Assembly: GCF_041320595.1 (NCBI RefSeq)
Contig: NZ_CP166625.1
Coordinates: forward strand, 1 to 64,000
Source of the DNA: Pleomorphomonas sp. PLEO
GTDB lineage: Bacteria > Pseudomonadota > Alphaproteobacteria > Rhizobiales > Pleomorphomonadaceae
DNA length: 64,000 nucleotides
Reading direction: 5' to 3'
Positions 18,102-27,278 of the stretch are shown in pieces. Each line of letters starts with the position of its first letter. The stretch's first letter is position 1. Both the position numbers and the translations under genes were made by a program. A model generated the notes under the pieces. The model saw nothing but the letters and a program-made list of their open reading frames with translations, had not been told where the DNA came from and made no database searches.

Positions 18102-19166
18102 ATGGACCCCAACATGCGCCTCATCATTGTCGGCACCGGCAGTATGGCCCGCCATCATGCCAAGCATTTCGCCCAGATCCGCGGCGTCAAAATCGTCGGC
18201 TGCGTCGACATTTTCCCGGAATTTGCCACCGCCTTCGCCAAGGAATTCAACATTCCCCGGACGTTCCCCACGGTGGAGGATGCCATCGTCTGGGGCAAGT
18301 TCGATTCGGCGTCGAACGTCACCACCGACCTTGCACACTACCCGACCACGATGGCTCTGCTCACCGCTGGCAAGCATGTGCTTTGCGAAAAGCCATTGGC
18401 CACCAACTACGCCCATGCGCTGGAGATGACCGAGGCCGCCGAAAAAGCTGGCCTCGTCGGTATGGTGAACCTCAGTTATCGCAACGTTCCTGAGATCCAC
18501 AAGATGCACCAGATGGTCACCTCTGGTGTCATCGGCGACGTCAAGCATGTGGAAGCGAGCTATCTTCAGAGCTGGTTGACCGGCACGCATTGGGGCGACT
18601 GGCGAACCGAGAGCCGCTGGCTGTGGCGCCTGTCGGAAAATCATGGCTCGAAGGGTGTCATCGGCGACGTCGGCATTCACATTCTCGACTTCGCCTCCTT
18701 CGGCGCCGGCACCGACGTGACGCGACTGTTCGGCCGCCTCAAGACCTTCCATAAGGCACCTGACGACAAGATCGGCGAATACACGCTCGACGCCAATGAC
18801 AGCTTCGCCGGGACGTTGGAATTCGACAACGGCGCCATCGGTGTCATCCACGCGTCACGCTTCGCCACCGGTTACGCCAATACGCTGCGCGTCCGCGTCT
18901 TCGGCGACAAGGGCGGGCTCGAGATCCAGAATGGCTCCGACGGCACATGGCTGCGCGTCTGCAAGGGCACCAAGGACATCAACAGCCAGACCTGGCGTCC
19001 GGTCACGGCCAAACCGGTGCCGATGAACTACAAGCGCTTCGTCGACGCGGTGAAGGCTGGCAAGACCATGGAGCCGAGCTTCCGTCGGGCTGCCGAACTG
19101 CAGCGCATCCTCGATGCCTCCTTTGAAACGGAGAGGCTCAGAGGGGAGCTGGCCGTCGCCGGCTGA
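18102..19166 (+). CDS. thuB: Gfo/Idh/MocA oxidoreductase, ThuB-like
   Basis: 354-residue NAD(P)-dependent sugar dehydrogenase. Seen: the N-terminal Rossmann nucleotide-binding motif LIIVGTGSMARHH, the catalytic-lysine motif VLCEKPLA (about residues 92-99), and a C-terminal substrate domain with GDVGIHILDF carrying the usual Asp/His pair. It probably oxidises a disaccharide at C3 together with ThuA. Position directly after thuA, same strand, supports the ThuB assignment. The start could be 18102 or 18114; neither has a good ribosome site, which suggests translational coupling or a missed upstream start. A strong terminator follows. Confidence 0.85.
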   Translation: MDPNMRLIIVGTGSMARHHAKHFAQIRGVKIVGCVDIFPEFATAFAKEFNIPRTFPTVEDAIVWGKFDSASNVTTDLAHYPTTMALLTAGKHVLCEKPLATNYAHALEMTEAAEKAGLVGMVNLSYRNVPEIHKMHQMVTSGVIGDVKHVEASYLQSWLTGTHWGDWRTESRWLWRLSENHGSKGVIGDVGIHILDFASFGAGTDVTRLFGRLKTFHKAPDDKIGEYTLDANDSFAGTLEFDNGAIGVIHASRFATGYANTLRVRVFGDKGGLEIQNGSDGTWLRVCKGTKDINSQTWRPVTAKPVPMNYKRFVDAVKAGKTMEPSFRRAAELQRILDASFETERLRGELAVAG

Positions 19167-19190
19167 GATGGTCTAGGCGAAAATGATTTG

Positions 19191-19222
19191 AGCCGCCGGG
19201 TTGTTCCGGCGGCTTTTTTTTC
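19191..19222 (+). terminator. Rho-independent terminator of the thuAB operon
   Basis: A 9-bp perfect stem (AGCCGCCGG with CCGGCGGCT), 6-base loop, then eight or more T. It lies 25 bases after the thuB stop. Confidence 0.95.
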
Positions 19223-19325
19223 GTTTCATCATGACCGGCAGCGGACGATTAGCGATACCGTATTTAGTCGGCTTATTTTTTGATGGCGTACACCTCCATC
19301 AATGCCAACTAGGTACTGCGATAAT

Positions 19326-19353
19326 AAAAAGGCCGGCGACCAGGCCGCCGGCC
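19326..19353 (-). terminator. Rho-independent terminator of ackA-pta
   Basis: Read on the minus strand: GGCCGGCG, 7-base loop, CGCCGGCC (19331-19338 with 19346-19353), then TTTTTATT. It lies 30 bases after the pta stop. Confidence 0.9.
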
Positions 19354-19382
19354 GTTGTTGTTCAACCCATACGCCGGAGCTT

Positions 19383-21500
19383 TTACTCGGCAGCGACCGC
19401 TTGCGCCGGCTGGTGGCTCTGGCCAACCTGGATGGCGGTCAGCGCGATGGTATAGACGATGTCGTCGACCAGCGCGCCGCGCGACAGATCGTTCACCGGC
19501 TTACGAAGGCCCTGCAGCATGGGACCGACCGAAACGACATTGGCCGAGCGCTGCACCGCCTTGTAGGTGGTGTTGCCGGTGTTGAGATCGGGGAAGATGA
19601 AGACGTTGGCATGTCCGGCAAGCGGCGAGCCCGGCGCCTTCTGCTTGCCGACGCTTTCAACGGAAGCCGCGTCATACTGGATCGGGCCGTCGACCAGAAG
19701 GTCGGGGCGAAGTTCCATCACCTTGAGCGTTGCCGCGCGCACCTTGTCGACATCGCTACCCGTGCCAGAGGTCCCGGTCGAGTAGGAGATCATGGCAATG
19801 CGCGGATCGATGCCGAAGGAGCGAGCGCTGTCGGCCGACTGGCAGGCGATTTCGGCCAGTTCGTCCGCCGACGGGTCCGGGTTAATGGCGCAGTCGCCAT
19901 AGACCAGCACCTGATCGGGCATCAACATGAAGAACACGCTTGAGACGATGGAGTTGCCCGGAGCGGTCTTGATGAGCTGTAGCGCCGGGCGCACCGTCGA
20001 GGCGGTGGTATGCACGGCACCGGACACGAGGCCATCCACGTGGCCCAAGGCCAGCATCATGGTGGCAAGCACCACGTTGTCCTCAAGCTGGGCTTCCGCC
20101 TGCGGCGGGGTCAGCCCCTTCGACTTGCGAAGTTCGACCATCGGCGCCACGTAGCTGCCGCGCACCTTGGCCGGATCGAGGATTTCCAGCTCGGGCGGCA
20201 GATCGATGCCGTGGCTGTCGGCGACATCCTTGATCGCCTTGGGGTCACCGACCAGCACGCAGCGAGCAATGCGCTTCTCGGTGCAGATGACGGCGGCCTT
20301 GATGGTGCGCGGCTCGTCGCCCTCCGGCAGCACGATACGACGGTTTGCCGCGCGCGCCTCCTGGATCATCCGGTGGCGGAACATCGGCGGCGTCATCAGA
20401 CCGCCGTTGGAACGCGCCGTCGCCGGGGCGAGCGGAGCAAGGTTGATGTGATCGGCCACATGCTCGAGCAGCTTCTCCATCCGCTCGGAATCCTCGTGGC
20501 GGACACGGCGGTCCATCGAGTTGAGGCGGACAGCGACGTCGTAAGTCTGGAGTTCGGTGGTCAGCACTGGCAGGTCGCCAAAGCGCGGCGCTAGGAACTC
20601 GGCCATCGAGGGAGCCATTGGCTCGTCGCAGGTGAGAAGCAGGCCGGCAATCGGCAGACCGGAAGAGCGAGCCAGCGTCGTGGTGATGATGATATCGGAC
20701 CGGTCGCCGGGGGTGACCACCAGCGTGCCGGCCTTCAGCGCCTTCACCACCTTGTCCGGGCCGCGGGCGCCGATGACGATCTCACCGACACGCGCTTTCT
20801 TGATGTCGCCCGGACGAAGGATGCCGAAGCCAAGATCAGAGGCGACGTCGATGAGGCGCGGTGCATTGAGCGCCGGCTCGTCGGAGGTGACGGCGAGCAC
20901 CGGCACGCCAATCTTCGCCGCCTCGAGCGCCTGGGCGAATTCCTCCGCTTTGCCGTCGCCACCGCGGGCGCGGCCAACGATCAGACCGGCAAAGGGACGA
21001 CCCTCGGCGAGGAACCGGTGATGAGCGTCGGCGAGATCGCCGACGATCGACTTCACAGTGGCATCGAGACCGGGAACCACCGGAATGATCTCAGCCGATA
21101 GCGACCGGCCCATGGCGATATCGAGATCGATGGTCAGCGGATGCGTCGTCGACGGCAGCAGACCTTCGACGATCACCATGGAGCGACCACCGCGTGCCTC
21201 TTCGACCAGCTCGACGATCTCCTCGAGCAGGGTGAAGAGATTGCCGGTGCGGATCATCTCCTCAGCGCGCTCGGCGGGGATCGGATCGGGCGTATTGAGG
21301 CCGAGCAGCGTACGGGCGAAATGCACCGACCGGTCGAGCCCGTCAGGATAGGCCTCGGGATCGGCCACCGGCTTGGCAAAGCCGACGTCGTAGCCTTCAC
21401 GCTGGAAGGCGCGGACGAGGCCGAGCGCCACAGAGGAAATGCCCTGTTGGCTGGAGGTCGGCGCCAGGAAGAACGTGCGGTAAGAGGGTTTCGGAGTCAT
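19383..21500 (-). CDS. pta: Phosphate acetyltransferase, long form
   Basis: 705-residue Pta that interconverts acetyl-CoA plus phosphate and acetyl phosphate plus CoA. Seen in order: an N-terminal P-loop-like AAA_26/BioD-type domain (FFLAPTSSQQGISSVALGL, about 10-30), a DRTGG domain in the middle (about 215-330), and the catalytic PTA_PTB domain from about residue 375 (MFRHRMIQEARAANRRIVLPEGDEPRTIKAA ... GTSGTGSDVDKVRAAT). Length matches the E. coli long form (714). It follows ackA by 19 bases on the same strand, the normal acetate-pathway pairing, and ends at a strong terminator. Confidence 0.96.
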   Translation of the reverse strand: MTPKPSYRTFFLAPTSSQQGISSVALGLVRAFQREGYDVGFAKPVADPEAYPDGLDRSVHFARTLLGLNTPDPIPAERAEEMIRTGNLFTLLEEIVELVEEARGGRSMVIVEGLLPSTTHPLTIDLDIAMGRSLSAEIIPVVPGLDATVKSIVGDLADAHHRFLAEGRPFAGLIVGRARGGDGKAEEFAQALEAAKIGVPVLAVTSDEPALNAPRLIDVASDLGFGILRPGDIKKARVGEIVIGARGPDKVVKALKAGTLVVTPGDRSDIIITTTLARSSGLPIAGLLLTCDEPMAPSMAEFLAPRFGDLPVLTTELQTYDVAVRLNSMDRRVRHEDSERMEKLLEHVADHINLAPLAPATARSNGGLMTPPMFRHRMIQEARAANRRIVLPEGDEPRTIKAAVICTEKRIARCVLVGDPKAIKDVADSHGIDLPPELEILDPAKVRGSYVAPMVELRKSKGLTPPQAEAQLEDNVVLATMMLALGHVDGLVSGAVHTTASTVRPALQLIKTAPGNSIVSSVFFMLMPDQVLVYGDCAINPDPSADELAEIACQSADSARSFGIDPRIAMISYSTGTSGTGSDVDKVRAATLKVMELRPDLLVDGPIQYDAASVESVGKQKAPGSPLAGHANVFIFPDLNTGNTTYKAVQRSANVVSVGPMLQGLRKPVNDLSRGALVDDIVYTIALTAIQVGQSHQPAQAVAAE

Positions 21501-21519
21501 AGTCGTCGTCCCTTTCGCA

Positions 21520-22730
21520 TCAGGCTTTGGCAGGCATAAGACCGGCGAGGAGGGCTGTGTCCTCGGCGATTACACGCTCTTCATCGGTCGGTACGACGAT
21601 GGCCACTGGCTTCTTCGACCGCGAGACGATGCCGCTCTTGCCGCCGAAGATGGTGGCATTGGCTTCTTCGTCGAGATCGAGGCCGAGAGCCGACAGGCGC
21701 TTCAGCGTCTTGGCCCGGATATAGGCGGAGTTTTCGCCGATGCCACCGGTGAAGGCGACGGCGTCAAGGCGCGGCAAGGCGGCCGTCAGGGCGCCGATAT
21801 AGCGGCAGAGACGGAAGACGAAGACGTCGAGCGTCTCCTCGGCCTGATGGTTGCCAGCCTGGGCCGCCTCGGTCAGTGTGCGGCAGTCGTTGGAGAGTTC
21901 CGACAGGCCGAGAAGGCCGCTCTCGCGATTGACCATCTTCTCAAGTCCGTCGACATCGAGACCCGTCTTCTTGGCGATGTAGGCAAGCGCGCCATAGTCG
22001 ACGTCGCCCGTGCGGGTGCCCATGACCAGGCCCTCAAGCGGGGTGAGGCCCATCGAGGTATCGACGCACTTGCCGTTCAAGACGGCGGTGGCAGACGAGC
22101 CGTTGCCAAGGTGGCAGACGACGACGCCGCTATCGTTCGGATCGAGGCCGAGCAGACGGATGGTCTCGCCGGAAACATAGCGGTGCGAGGTACCATGGGC
22201 GCCGTAGCGGCGGACGCCGAGGTCGCGGTAGTACTTGCGCGGCAGAGCGTAGAGGAAGGCCTCCGGCTTCATCGTCTGGTGGAAGGCAGTGTCGAACACC
22301 GCCACCTGCGTCAGCGTCGGGAAGGCGTGGACGGCAGCGCGCATACCGACGGCGTGCGCCGGGTTATGCAGCGGGGCAAAGGGACAGGTGCCGATTTCCT
22401 CAATCATGGCATCGTCGGTCAGGATGCGGCTTTCGGTGAAGCGCTCGCCGCCGTTGACCACGCGGTGGCCGACCGCCGCCACGCGCTCAAACCAGCCGCG
22501 CTCCTTGAGGAAGGCCATCAGCGCATCGACCGCGCCCTGGTGGTCGGTGGAAGCCAGCGCCGCCTTGTTCTTGGCGCCGTCGACGTCGAAACGGATCGAG
22601 GCATCGCTCTGGCCGAGACGCTCGGCAAGACCCGAGGCCAGCGGCTGGCGTTCGCCGACCGGGTAGATGGCGAACTTCAGCGACGAGGAGCCGCTGTTGA
22701 TGACCAGGATCAGGGGGAGGATGTCGACAT
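21520..22730 (-). CDS. ackA: Acetate kinase, start region frameshifted
   Basis: Acetate kinase makes acetyl phosphate and ADP from acetate and ATP. Seen: the N-terminal phosphate motif LVINSGSSSLKF, GHRVVNGGERF, HGTSHRYVS, CHLGNGSSATAV, TRTGDVDYG and FTGGIGENSAYIR, all in one frame. That frame has no ATG, GTG or TTG between an in-frame TAG and LVINSGSSS. An ATG at 22730 reads MSTSSP and then hits TGA; adding one C to the five-C run (plus-strand G-run 22713-22717) gives MSTSSPLILVINSGSSS, a normal AckA start, and a 403-residue protein. So a single base seems to be missing at the start, by mutation or by sequencing. Alternatively CTG could initiate. First gene of ackA-pta. Confidence 0.88.
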
Positions 22731-23077
22731 CAGCGATACTCTATCGATTCTCGTTGGATTGACCGAGGATACGGCGAGCGGCGGCGCCCCCGTCATACCA
22801 AATCTCGTGGATTTGCGCCGAATATCCGAGATCGGGAGGATTTGGTATGCGGCCCACCCCGTACCGAGATAATGGGCCCGAATGTGAAGGACACGCCGTC
22901 GACCCTAGCGCGAACCGATTTATATTTTCTTTTCATGACTTTAACAAAAACTGTCGCCCGCATTCGCGGAATGGCTCGACCGAGAGCAATGCGCAAGACG
23001 CAGACGAGCCGCCCGGCAGCGGCATAAGTGCGCGCCACCGAACAGCTTTTTCATATCGCGGGTGTGACACTCGCCGC
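22731..23077. other. Intergenic region between the aminopeptidase gene and ackA
   Basis: 347 bases with no credible gene. It should hold the ackA promoter (minus strand). Its one clear structure is the long palindrome at 22794-22849, described separately. An open minus-strand frame at 22793-23038 has no similarity or ribosome site and is not accepted. Confidence 0.55.
22794..22849. repeat. Long interrupted palindrome upstream of ackA
   Basis: An 11-bp perfect inverted repeat CATACCAAATC (22794-22804) and GATTTGGTATG (22839-22849), with a second nested pair ATCTCG / CGAGAT at 22802-22807 and 22827-22832. No T-run follows on either strand, so it is not an ordinary terminator. It may be a dispersed palindromic element or an RNA structure. 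No second copy was noticed in the window. Confidence 0.5.
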
Positions 23078-24454
23078 TCAGGCGCGGCCGAAGCGATCCT
23101 TCAGATAGCGATAAAGGGCACGGATAGCTTGCGCCTCACCGCCCTCCGGTTGGCCGGGCCGCGCCGCCGGCACCCAGGCAAAGATGTCGCCGTGCATCCA
23201 GGTCTTCGCCTTGTCGACGAAACGGCCAAGGAAAAGGGCGGCGGTGATTGAGCCGGCAAAGCCACCGGGCGCCACGTTGTTGAGGTCGGCGATCTTTGAC
23301 TTCAGTCCTTCCTCATAGGGAGCCCACAAAGGTAGTCGCCAGAGCGGGTCGCCAGCGGCGAGGCTGGCCGCCGACAGATCGGCGGCGAAGGCGTCATCGC
23401 GGGTGTAGAAGGGTGGAATATCCGGCCCCAGTGCGACGCGGGCGGCACCGGTGAGCGTGGCGAGATCGACGAGGAGGTCCGGAGCCTCATCATCGGCAAA
23501 GGCCAGCGCGTCGGCCAGGATCAGGCGGCCTTCGGCGTCGGTATCGCCAATCTGAACGGTGAGGCCCTTGCGCGATGGGAAGACGTCGCCTGGCCGGAAG
23601 CTGGTGCCGGACACGGCATTCTCGACAATCGGCAACACGACGCGTAGACGCAAGTCGAGGTCAGCTTCCATGATCAGGCGGGCCAGACCGAGCACGTTGG
23701 CCGCGCCGCCCATATCCTTCTTCATCAGCAGCATGTAGCTGCCGCCCTTGATGTCGAGGCCGCCGGTATCGAAAACCACCCCCTTGCCGACCAGCGACAC
23801 CTTTGGCGCGTCGACCCGTCCCCAGGTGAAGGTAATCAGGCGCGCCTGCCGAGGTGAACCGCGCCCCACGGCCTCGATGAGAGGAAACTCGCGGGCAAGC
23901 AGATCCTCACCGATATATTCCTCAAATACCGCGCCGTGGGCCGTCGCCAGTTCGCGAGCGGCAGCGGCTAGTTCGGCGGGGCCAAGATCATTAGCCGGCG
24001 TATTGACGAGATCTCGCACCATGAAGACGGCAGCGGCGATCCGCTCGGCCTCGGCGCCTTCCTCGCCCTCCGGCAGGACAAGACGAGGCGTGTTGGTCTT
24101 GGGCTTCAGATAACGCTCGAAGCGATAGGCACCGAGCGCGAAGGCAAGCGCTGCCTCGCCGAAGCCTCCCGGCCAGCCTTCGAGACGATAGGTACCAGCA
24201 GGCAACGCGGTGGCCAGTTTGCCGGCAAGCAGTGGCGGTCGGTTGCTCCCCTCGCGACCAAGGCCGAACAGCACCGTCGCTACCTCGCCCTCGGCGTTGG
24301 GCAACAACAGAACTGTCCCCTCGTCGGCGGAGAAGGCGTTGGCCTTCGCCCAAGCGGCAGCGCCAAGCTCAGTGAGCTTGGATTCCAGCCCCTCGACCGT
24401 GACGGCATGGACGGGAATGGCAACTTCATCGGCAGCGGCGAAAACGGACAGCAA
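23078..24454 (-). CDS. Leucyl aminopeptidase, M17 family
   Basis: 458-residue cytosolic di-metal aminopeptidase. Seen: VGKGVVFDTGGLDIKGG and MLLMKKDMGGAANVLG (metal-binding Lys and Asp residues), and IGDTDAEGRLILADAL, the family signature with D in place of the more usual N in NTDAEGR. The N-terminal 150 residues form the variable M17 N-domain. Start TTG at 24454 has GGAG 9 bases upstream, and no ATG or GTG lies in the open frame before it, so it is the best start available. The gene lies upstream of ackA on the same strand, 347 bases away, and diverges from the TPR lipoprotein gene. Confidence 0.92.
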   Translation of the reverse strand: MLSVFAAADEVAIPVHAVTVEGLESKLTELGAAAWAKANAFSADEGTVLLLPNAEGEVATVLFGLGREGSNRPPLLAGKLATALPAGTYRLEGWPGGFGEAALAFALGAYRFERYLKPKTNTPRLVLPEGEEGAEAERIAAAVFMVRDLVNTPANDLGPAELAAAARELATAHGAVFEEYIGEDLLAREFPLIEAVGRGSPRQARLITFTWGRVDAPKVSLVGKGVVFDTGGLDIKGGSYMLLMKKDMGGAANVLGLARLIMEADLDLRLRVVLPIVENAVSGTSFRPGDVFPSRKGLTVQIGDTDAEGRLILADALAFADDEAPDLLVDLATLTGAARVALGPDIPPFYTRDDAFAADLSAASLAAGDPLWRLPLWAPYEEGLKSKIADLNNVAPGGFAGSITAALFLGRFVDKAKTWMHGDIFAWVPAARPGQPEGGEAQAIRALYRYLKDRFGRA

Positions 24455-24621
24455 GGCGGCAAACTCCAGTTGGTACTCTTCCCGAATGTAGAGAGGCGGA
24501 CGGGTGGCGGCAAGGCGAGGATAACTTACAGGTAAGGCCGGGTTAACCGGCCGTTAGGGTTAACAGATTACCAAGGAATGCATTCGAGGCGGCCACGCCG
24601 CCCCTCATCACGGTGGGATTG

Positions 24622-25407
24622 ATGTTGCTTTCCATCCGACGTTCCACGCTTCTCGCCTTGCTGCTGCCGCTGTCGTTCGCCGCCGCAGGATGCGCGAACA
24701 ATCAGCCGGTGCTCACCACCCGTGGCGACGTCTCGGTAACAGGCTCGGTCGACCGGATGACCGATGCACAGATTGCGTCCGCCGCGTCGGCATGGGGCCA
24801 GCGCTACAACGCCGACCCCAAGAGTCGAGCCAATATCCTGAATTACGCTGCCGCCCTCCGCCTGAGCGGCCGCACCGATCAGGCGGTGGCCGTCCTTGAA
24901 AAGGGCATGGTCGCCTCTCAGAACGATCCCGAAATGAGCGCGGCCTACGGCAAGGCGCTGGCGGCCAACGGCAACTTCGACCAGGCGCTCAGAGTCATCC
25001 GTCAGACTCAACGGCCGGACCAACCAGACTGGAAACTCTACTCGGCCGAAGGCGCCATCCTCGATCAACAGGGCAATCCCGCCGAGGCGCGCAGCGCCTA
25101 CCAGAAAGCGCTGCAAATCGCCCCCGGCGAGGCGTCGATCTATAACAACCTCGCCCTATCCTATCTCTTGGCCGGCGACATCACCAACGCCGAGAAGACG
25201 CTGCGGCAAGCGATCGCACTCCCAGGTGCCACCAGTCGTATCCGCCAAAATCTGGCGCTGGCTCTCGGACTGCAAGGCAAGTTCAAAGAGGCCGACGCCG
25301 TCGCCCGGCAGGAACTCGATCCGGTGCAGGCAGAGGCCAACGTCGCCTATCTCAAGTCGATGCTGAGCCAAACCAATACCTGGAAGGAAGCTCGCAAACA
25401 GGGCTGA
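24622..25407 (+). CDS. TadD-like TPR lipoprotein
   Basis: 261-residue lipoprotein with tetratricopeptide repeats. The N-terminus has a basic start, a hydrophobic segment (STLLALLLPLSF) and the lipobox AAGC at about residues 20-23, so it is probably anchored in a membrane on the periplasmic side. TPR units follow from about residue 55 (AAALRLSGRTDQAVAVLEKG; AYGKALAANGNFDQALRVI; AYQKALQIAPGEASIYNNLALSYLLAGD). The pattern matches TadD/PilF-type pilotins of the Flp pilus system, but no tad genes are nearby, so it is an isolated member. ATG 24622 is chosen; an in-frame GTG is at 24613. A cupin gene starts 14 bases after its stop. Confidence 0.8.
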   Translation: MLLSIRRSTLLALLLPLSFAAAGCANNQPVLTTRGDVSVTGSVDRMTDAQIASAASAWGQRYNADPKSRANILNYAAALRLSGRTDQAVAVLEKGMVASQNDPEMSAAYGKALAANGNFDQALRVIRQTQRPDQPDWKLYSAEGAILDQQGNPAEARSAYQKALQIAPGEASIYNNLALSYLLAGDITNAEKTLRQAIALPGATSRIRQNLALALGLQGKFKEADAVARQELDPVQAEANVAYLKSMLSQTNTWKEARKQG

Positions 25408-25420
25408 AGGGGAGGCTTTT

Positions 25421-25927
25421 CTGAGAATTATCAACCTCGACGACGTCAGCTTCGACCCTGAAGACGAACTCGACCGGGTGGCACCCGAAGGCTACGCGGC
25501 TCGGTTCGCCGCGGTCGGCCAGCGGCTCGGCGCCCAAATGCTCGGCTATTCCGTGGTCGAGACCAAGCCAGGGTGCCGCGCCTCGCCGATGCACAACCAC
25601 CGCTGCAACGAGGAAATGTTCCTGATCCTCGACGGGGAAGGCGTCCTCCGCATCGGTTCCGAGCGATACCCCGTCCGAACTGGCGACATCATCGCCTGCC
25701 CGCCCGGCGGCCCGGAAACCGCACACCAGATCGAAAACACCTCCGACAAACCGCTTCGATATTTCGCCATCTCGACGATGGTAGAGCCCGATGTCATCGA
25801 CTACCCGGACTCGGGCAAGTTCCTGGTCAAGGGCCATCTGCCGGCCGGCGACGGCACTCGAAGCGAACCCTTCCGCTTCATCGGCCGGCGCGAGACCAGC
25901 CTCGATTATTGGGACGGTGAAGACTGA
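25421..25927 (+). CDS. Cupin-domain protein with probable CTG start
   Basis: 168-residue cupin. The metal motif is MHNHRCNEEMFLILDGEG (H-x-H ... E ... G), followed by YPVRTGDIIACPPGGPETAHQI with the second-motif histidine. The N-terminus RIINLDDVSFDPEDE reads as coding and leads to a CTG at 25421, preceded by a near-perfect ribosome site GGGGAGG at 5 bases. No ATG, GTG or TTG occurs in frame near it, and the next GTG (25478) has no ribosome site. So either CTG initiates or a base differs from the true sequence. It follows the TadD-like gene closely, perhaps cotranscribed, and converges with codA. Substrate unknown. Confidence 0.75.
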   Translation: MRIINLDDVSFDPEDELDRVAPEGYAARFAAVGQRLGAQMLGYSVVETKPGCRASPMHNHRCNEEMFLILDGEGVLRIGSERYPVRTGDIIACPPGGPETAHQIENTSDKPLRYFAISTMVEPDVIDYPDSGKFLVKGHLPAGDGTRSEPFRFIGRRETSLDYWDGED

Positions 25928-25950
25928 CGGCCCATGGAGGGGCCGATCAT

Positions 25951-27243
25951 TCACTCGCCGCGCGGCGGTGCGTAAGCTGCCGGATCGACGGTTCCGGGGC
26001 GGCCCGGCAAGTCCAGTCGAGCAAGGCGCGGTGCCGTCTGCGATACCACCTTGCCATTCCGGACCACGGCGAGGCGCGTCGGCTTCAAGCGGATCGCCTC
26101 CACCGTGTCGCGGGCTTGCAGCACCACGAAGCTCGCCGCCTTGCCCACTTCAAGGCCGTAGTCTGCAAGACCGATGGCCTTCGCAGCCCGGTCGGTGACA
26201 CAGTGGAAGGCGGTATCGATAGCATCGAGCGCCGTCATCTGACCGACGTGGACGGCCATCGACGCCACTTCCAGCATGTCGCCTGACCCCATGGAATACC
26301 AAGGATCCATCACGCAGTCGTGGCCGAAGGCGACATTGACGCCGGCCTTGAGGAGCTCCGGAACGCGCGTCATGCCACGCCGCTTGGGATAAGTGTCGTG
26401 GCGTCCCTGCAGCGTGATATTGATCAGTGGATTGGCGACGGCGTGCACACCAGCTTCCCGCATCAGCGGAATCAGCTTGGAAACGTAGTAATTATCCATG
26501 GAATGCATCGAGGTGAGGTGGCTGCCGACCACCCTGCCCTGCAATCCGGTTCGGATCGTCTCGGCGGCCAGCGTCTCGATATGGCGAGACAGCGGATCGT
26601 CGCTCTCGTCACAATGCAGATCGACCATCAGGCCGCGCTCGGCGGCGATCTCGCAGAGGCGGCGCACCGAGGCGGCTCCGTCCGTCATGGTCCGCTCGAA
26701 ATGCGGAATGCCGCCGACGACATCGACACCCATGTCGAGCGCCTTGAGAAGATTGCGTTCGGCGGTCGGTGACCGATAGAAGCCGTCCTGCGGGAAGGCG
26801 ACGAGCTGCAGGTCGATGTAGGAGGCGACACGCCTCTTCACTTCCAAGAGGGCCTCGACGGCCAGCAGACGATCGTCGCAGACGTCAACGTGACTGCGAA
26901 TGGCCAGAAGCCCCTGGCTGACCGCGAGGTCGCAATAGCGAAGCGCCCGCTCGACCACCGCTTCCTGGGTGAGAAGCGGCTTCAATTCGCCCCAGAGGGC
27001 TATACCTTCCAAAAGCGTGCCAGATCGGTTCATGCGTGGCAGACCGAGCGATAGCGTTGCGTCCATGTGGAAATGCGGGTCGACGAAGGGCGCTGTTACC
27101 AGCCGTCCGGTCGCGTCGATGGTCGTATGGGCAGGGCCACCGATGGCCGGCCGGATATCGACGATGCGGCCGTCATTGACGGCAATGTCGACGCCGGTGC
27201 GGCCATCGGCGAGATTGGCATTCTCAATGAGCAGGTCGAGCAT
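25951..27243 (-). CDS. codA: Cytosine deaminase, CodA type
   Basis: 430-residue amidohydrolase, close in length to E. coli CodA (427), which deaminates cytosine to uracil in pyrimidine salvage. Seen: FVDPHFHMDATLSLG (metal His residues), LHCDESDDPLSRH (CodA-type HCDE), GSHLTSMHSM, and VAFGHDCVMDPWYSMG (metal Asp), all close to the E. coli pattern. ATG 27243 begins the conserved N-terminus with GAGGT upstream. The HypT-like regulator gene ends 35 bases upstream on the same strand, so the two are probably one transcript. No cytosine permease gene is adjacent. Related deaminases for isoguanine or creatinine cannot be fully excluded. Confidence 0.85.
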   Translation of the reverse strand: MLDLLIENANLADGRTGVDIAVNDGRIVDIRPAIGGPAHTTIDATGRLVTAPFVDPHFHMDATLSLGLPRMNRSGTLLEGIALWGELKPLLTQEAVVERALRYCDLAVSQGLLAIRSHVDVCDDRLLAVEALLEVKRRVASYIDLQLVAFPQDGFYRSPTAERNLLKALDMGVDVVGGIPHFERTMTDGAASVRRLCEIAAERGLMVDLHCDESDDPLSRHIETLAAETIRTGLQGRVVGSHLTSMHSMDNYYVSKLIPLMREAGVHAVANPLINITLQGRHDTYPKRRGMTRVPELLKAGVNVAFGHDCVMDPWYSMGSGDMLEVASMAVHVGQMTALDAIDTAFHCVTDRAAKAIGLADYGLEVGKAASFVVLQARDTVEAIRLKPTRLAVVRNGKVVSQTAPRLARLDLPGRPGTVDPAAYAPPRGE

Positions 27244-27278
27244 GGGCAACCTCGGTCGTGTAGGGTTCAGGCGGAAGC

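Noticed and set aside
22793-23038. Minus-strand open frame (81 codons) between the aminopeptidase gene and ackA.
   Set aside because: It runs through the long palindrome, has Arg-rich random-looking composition and no ribosome site.
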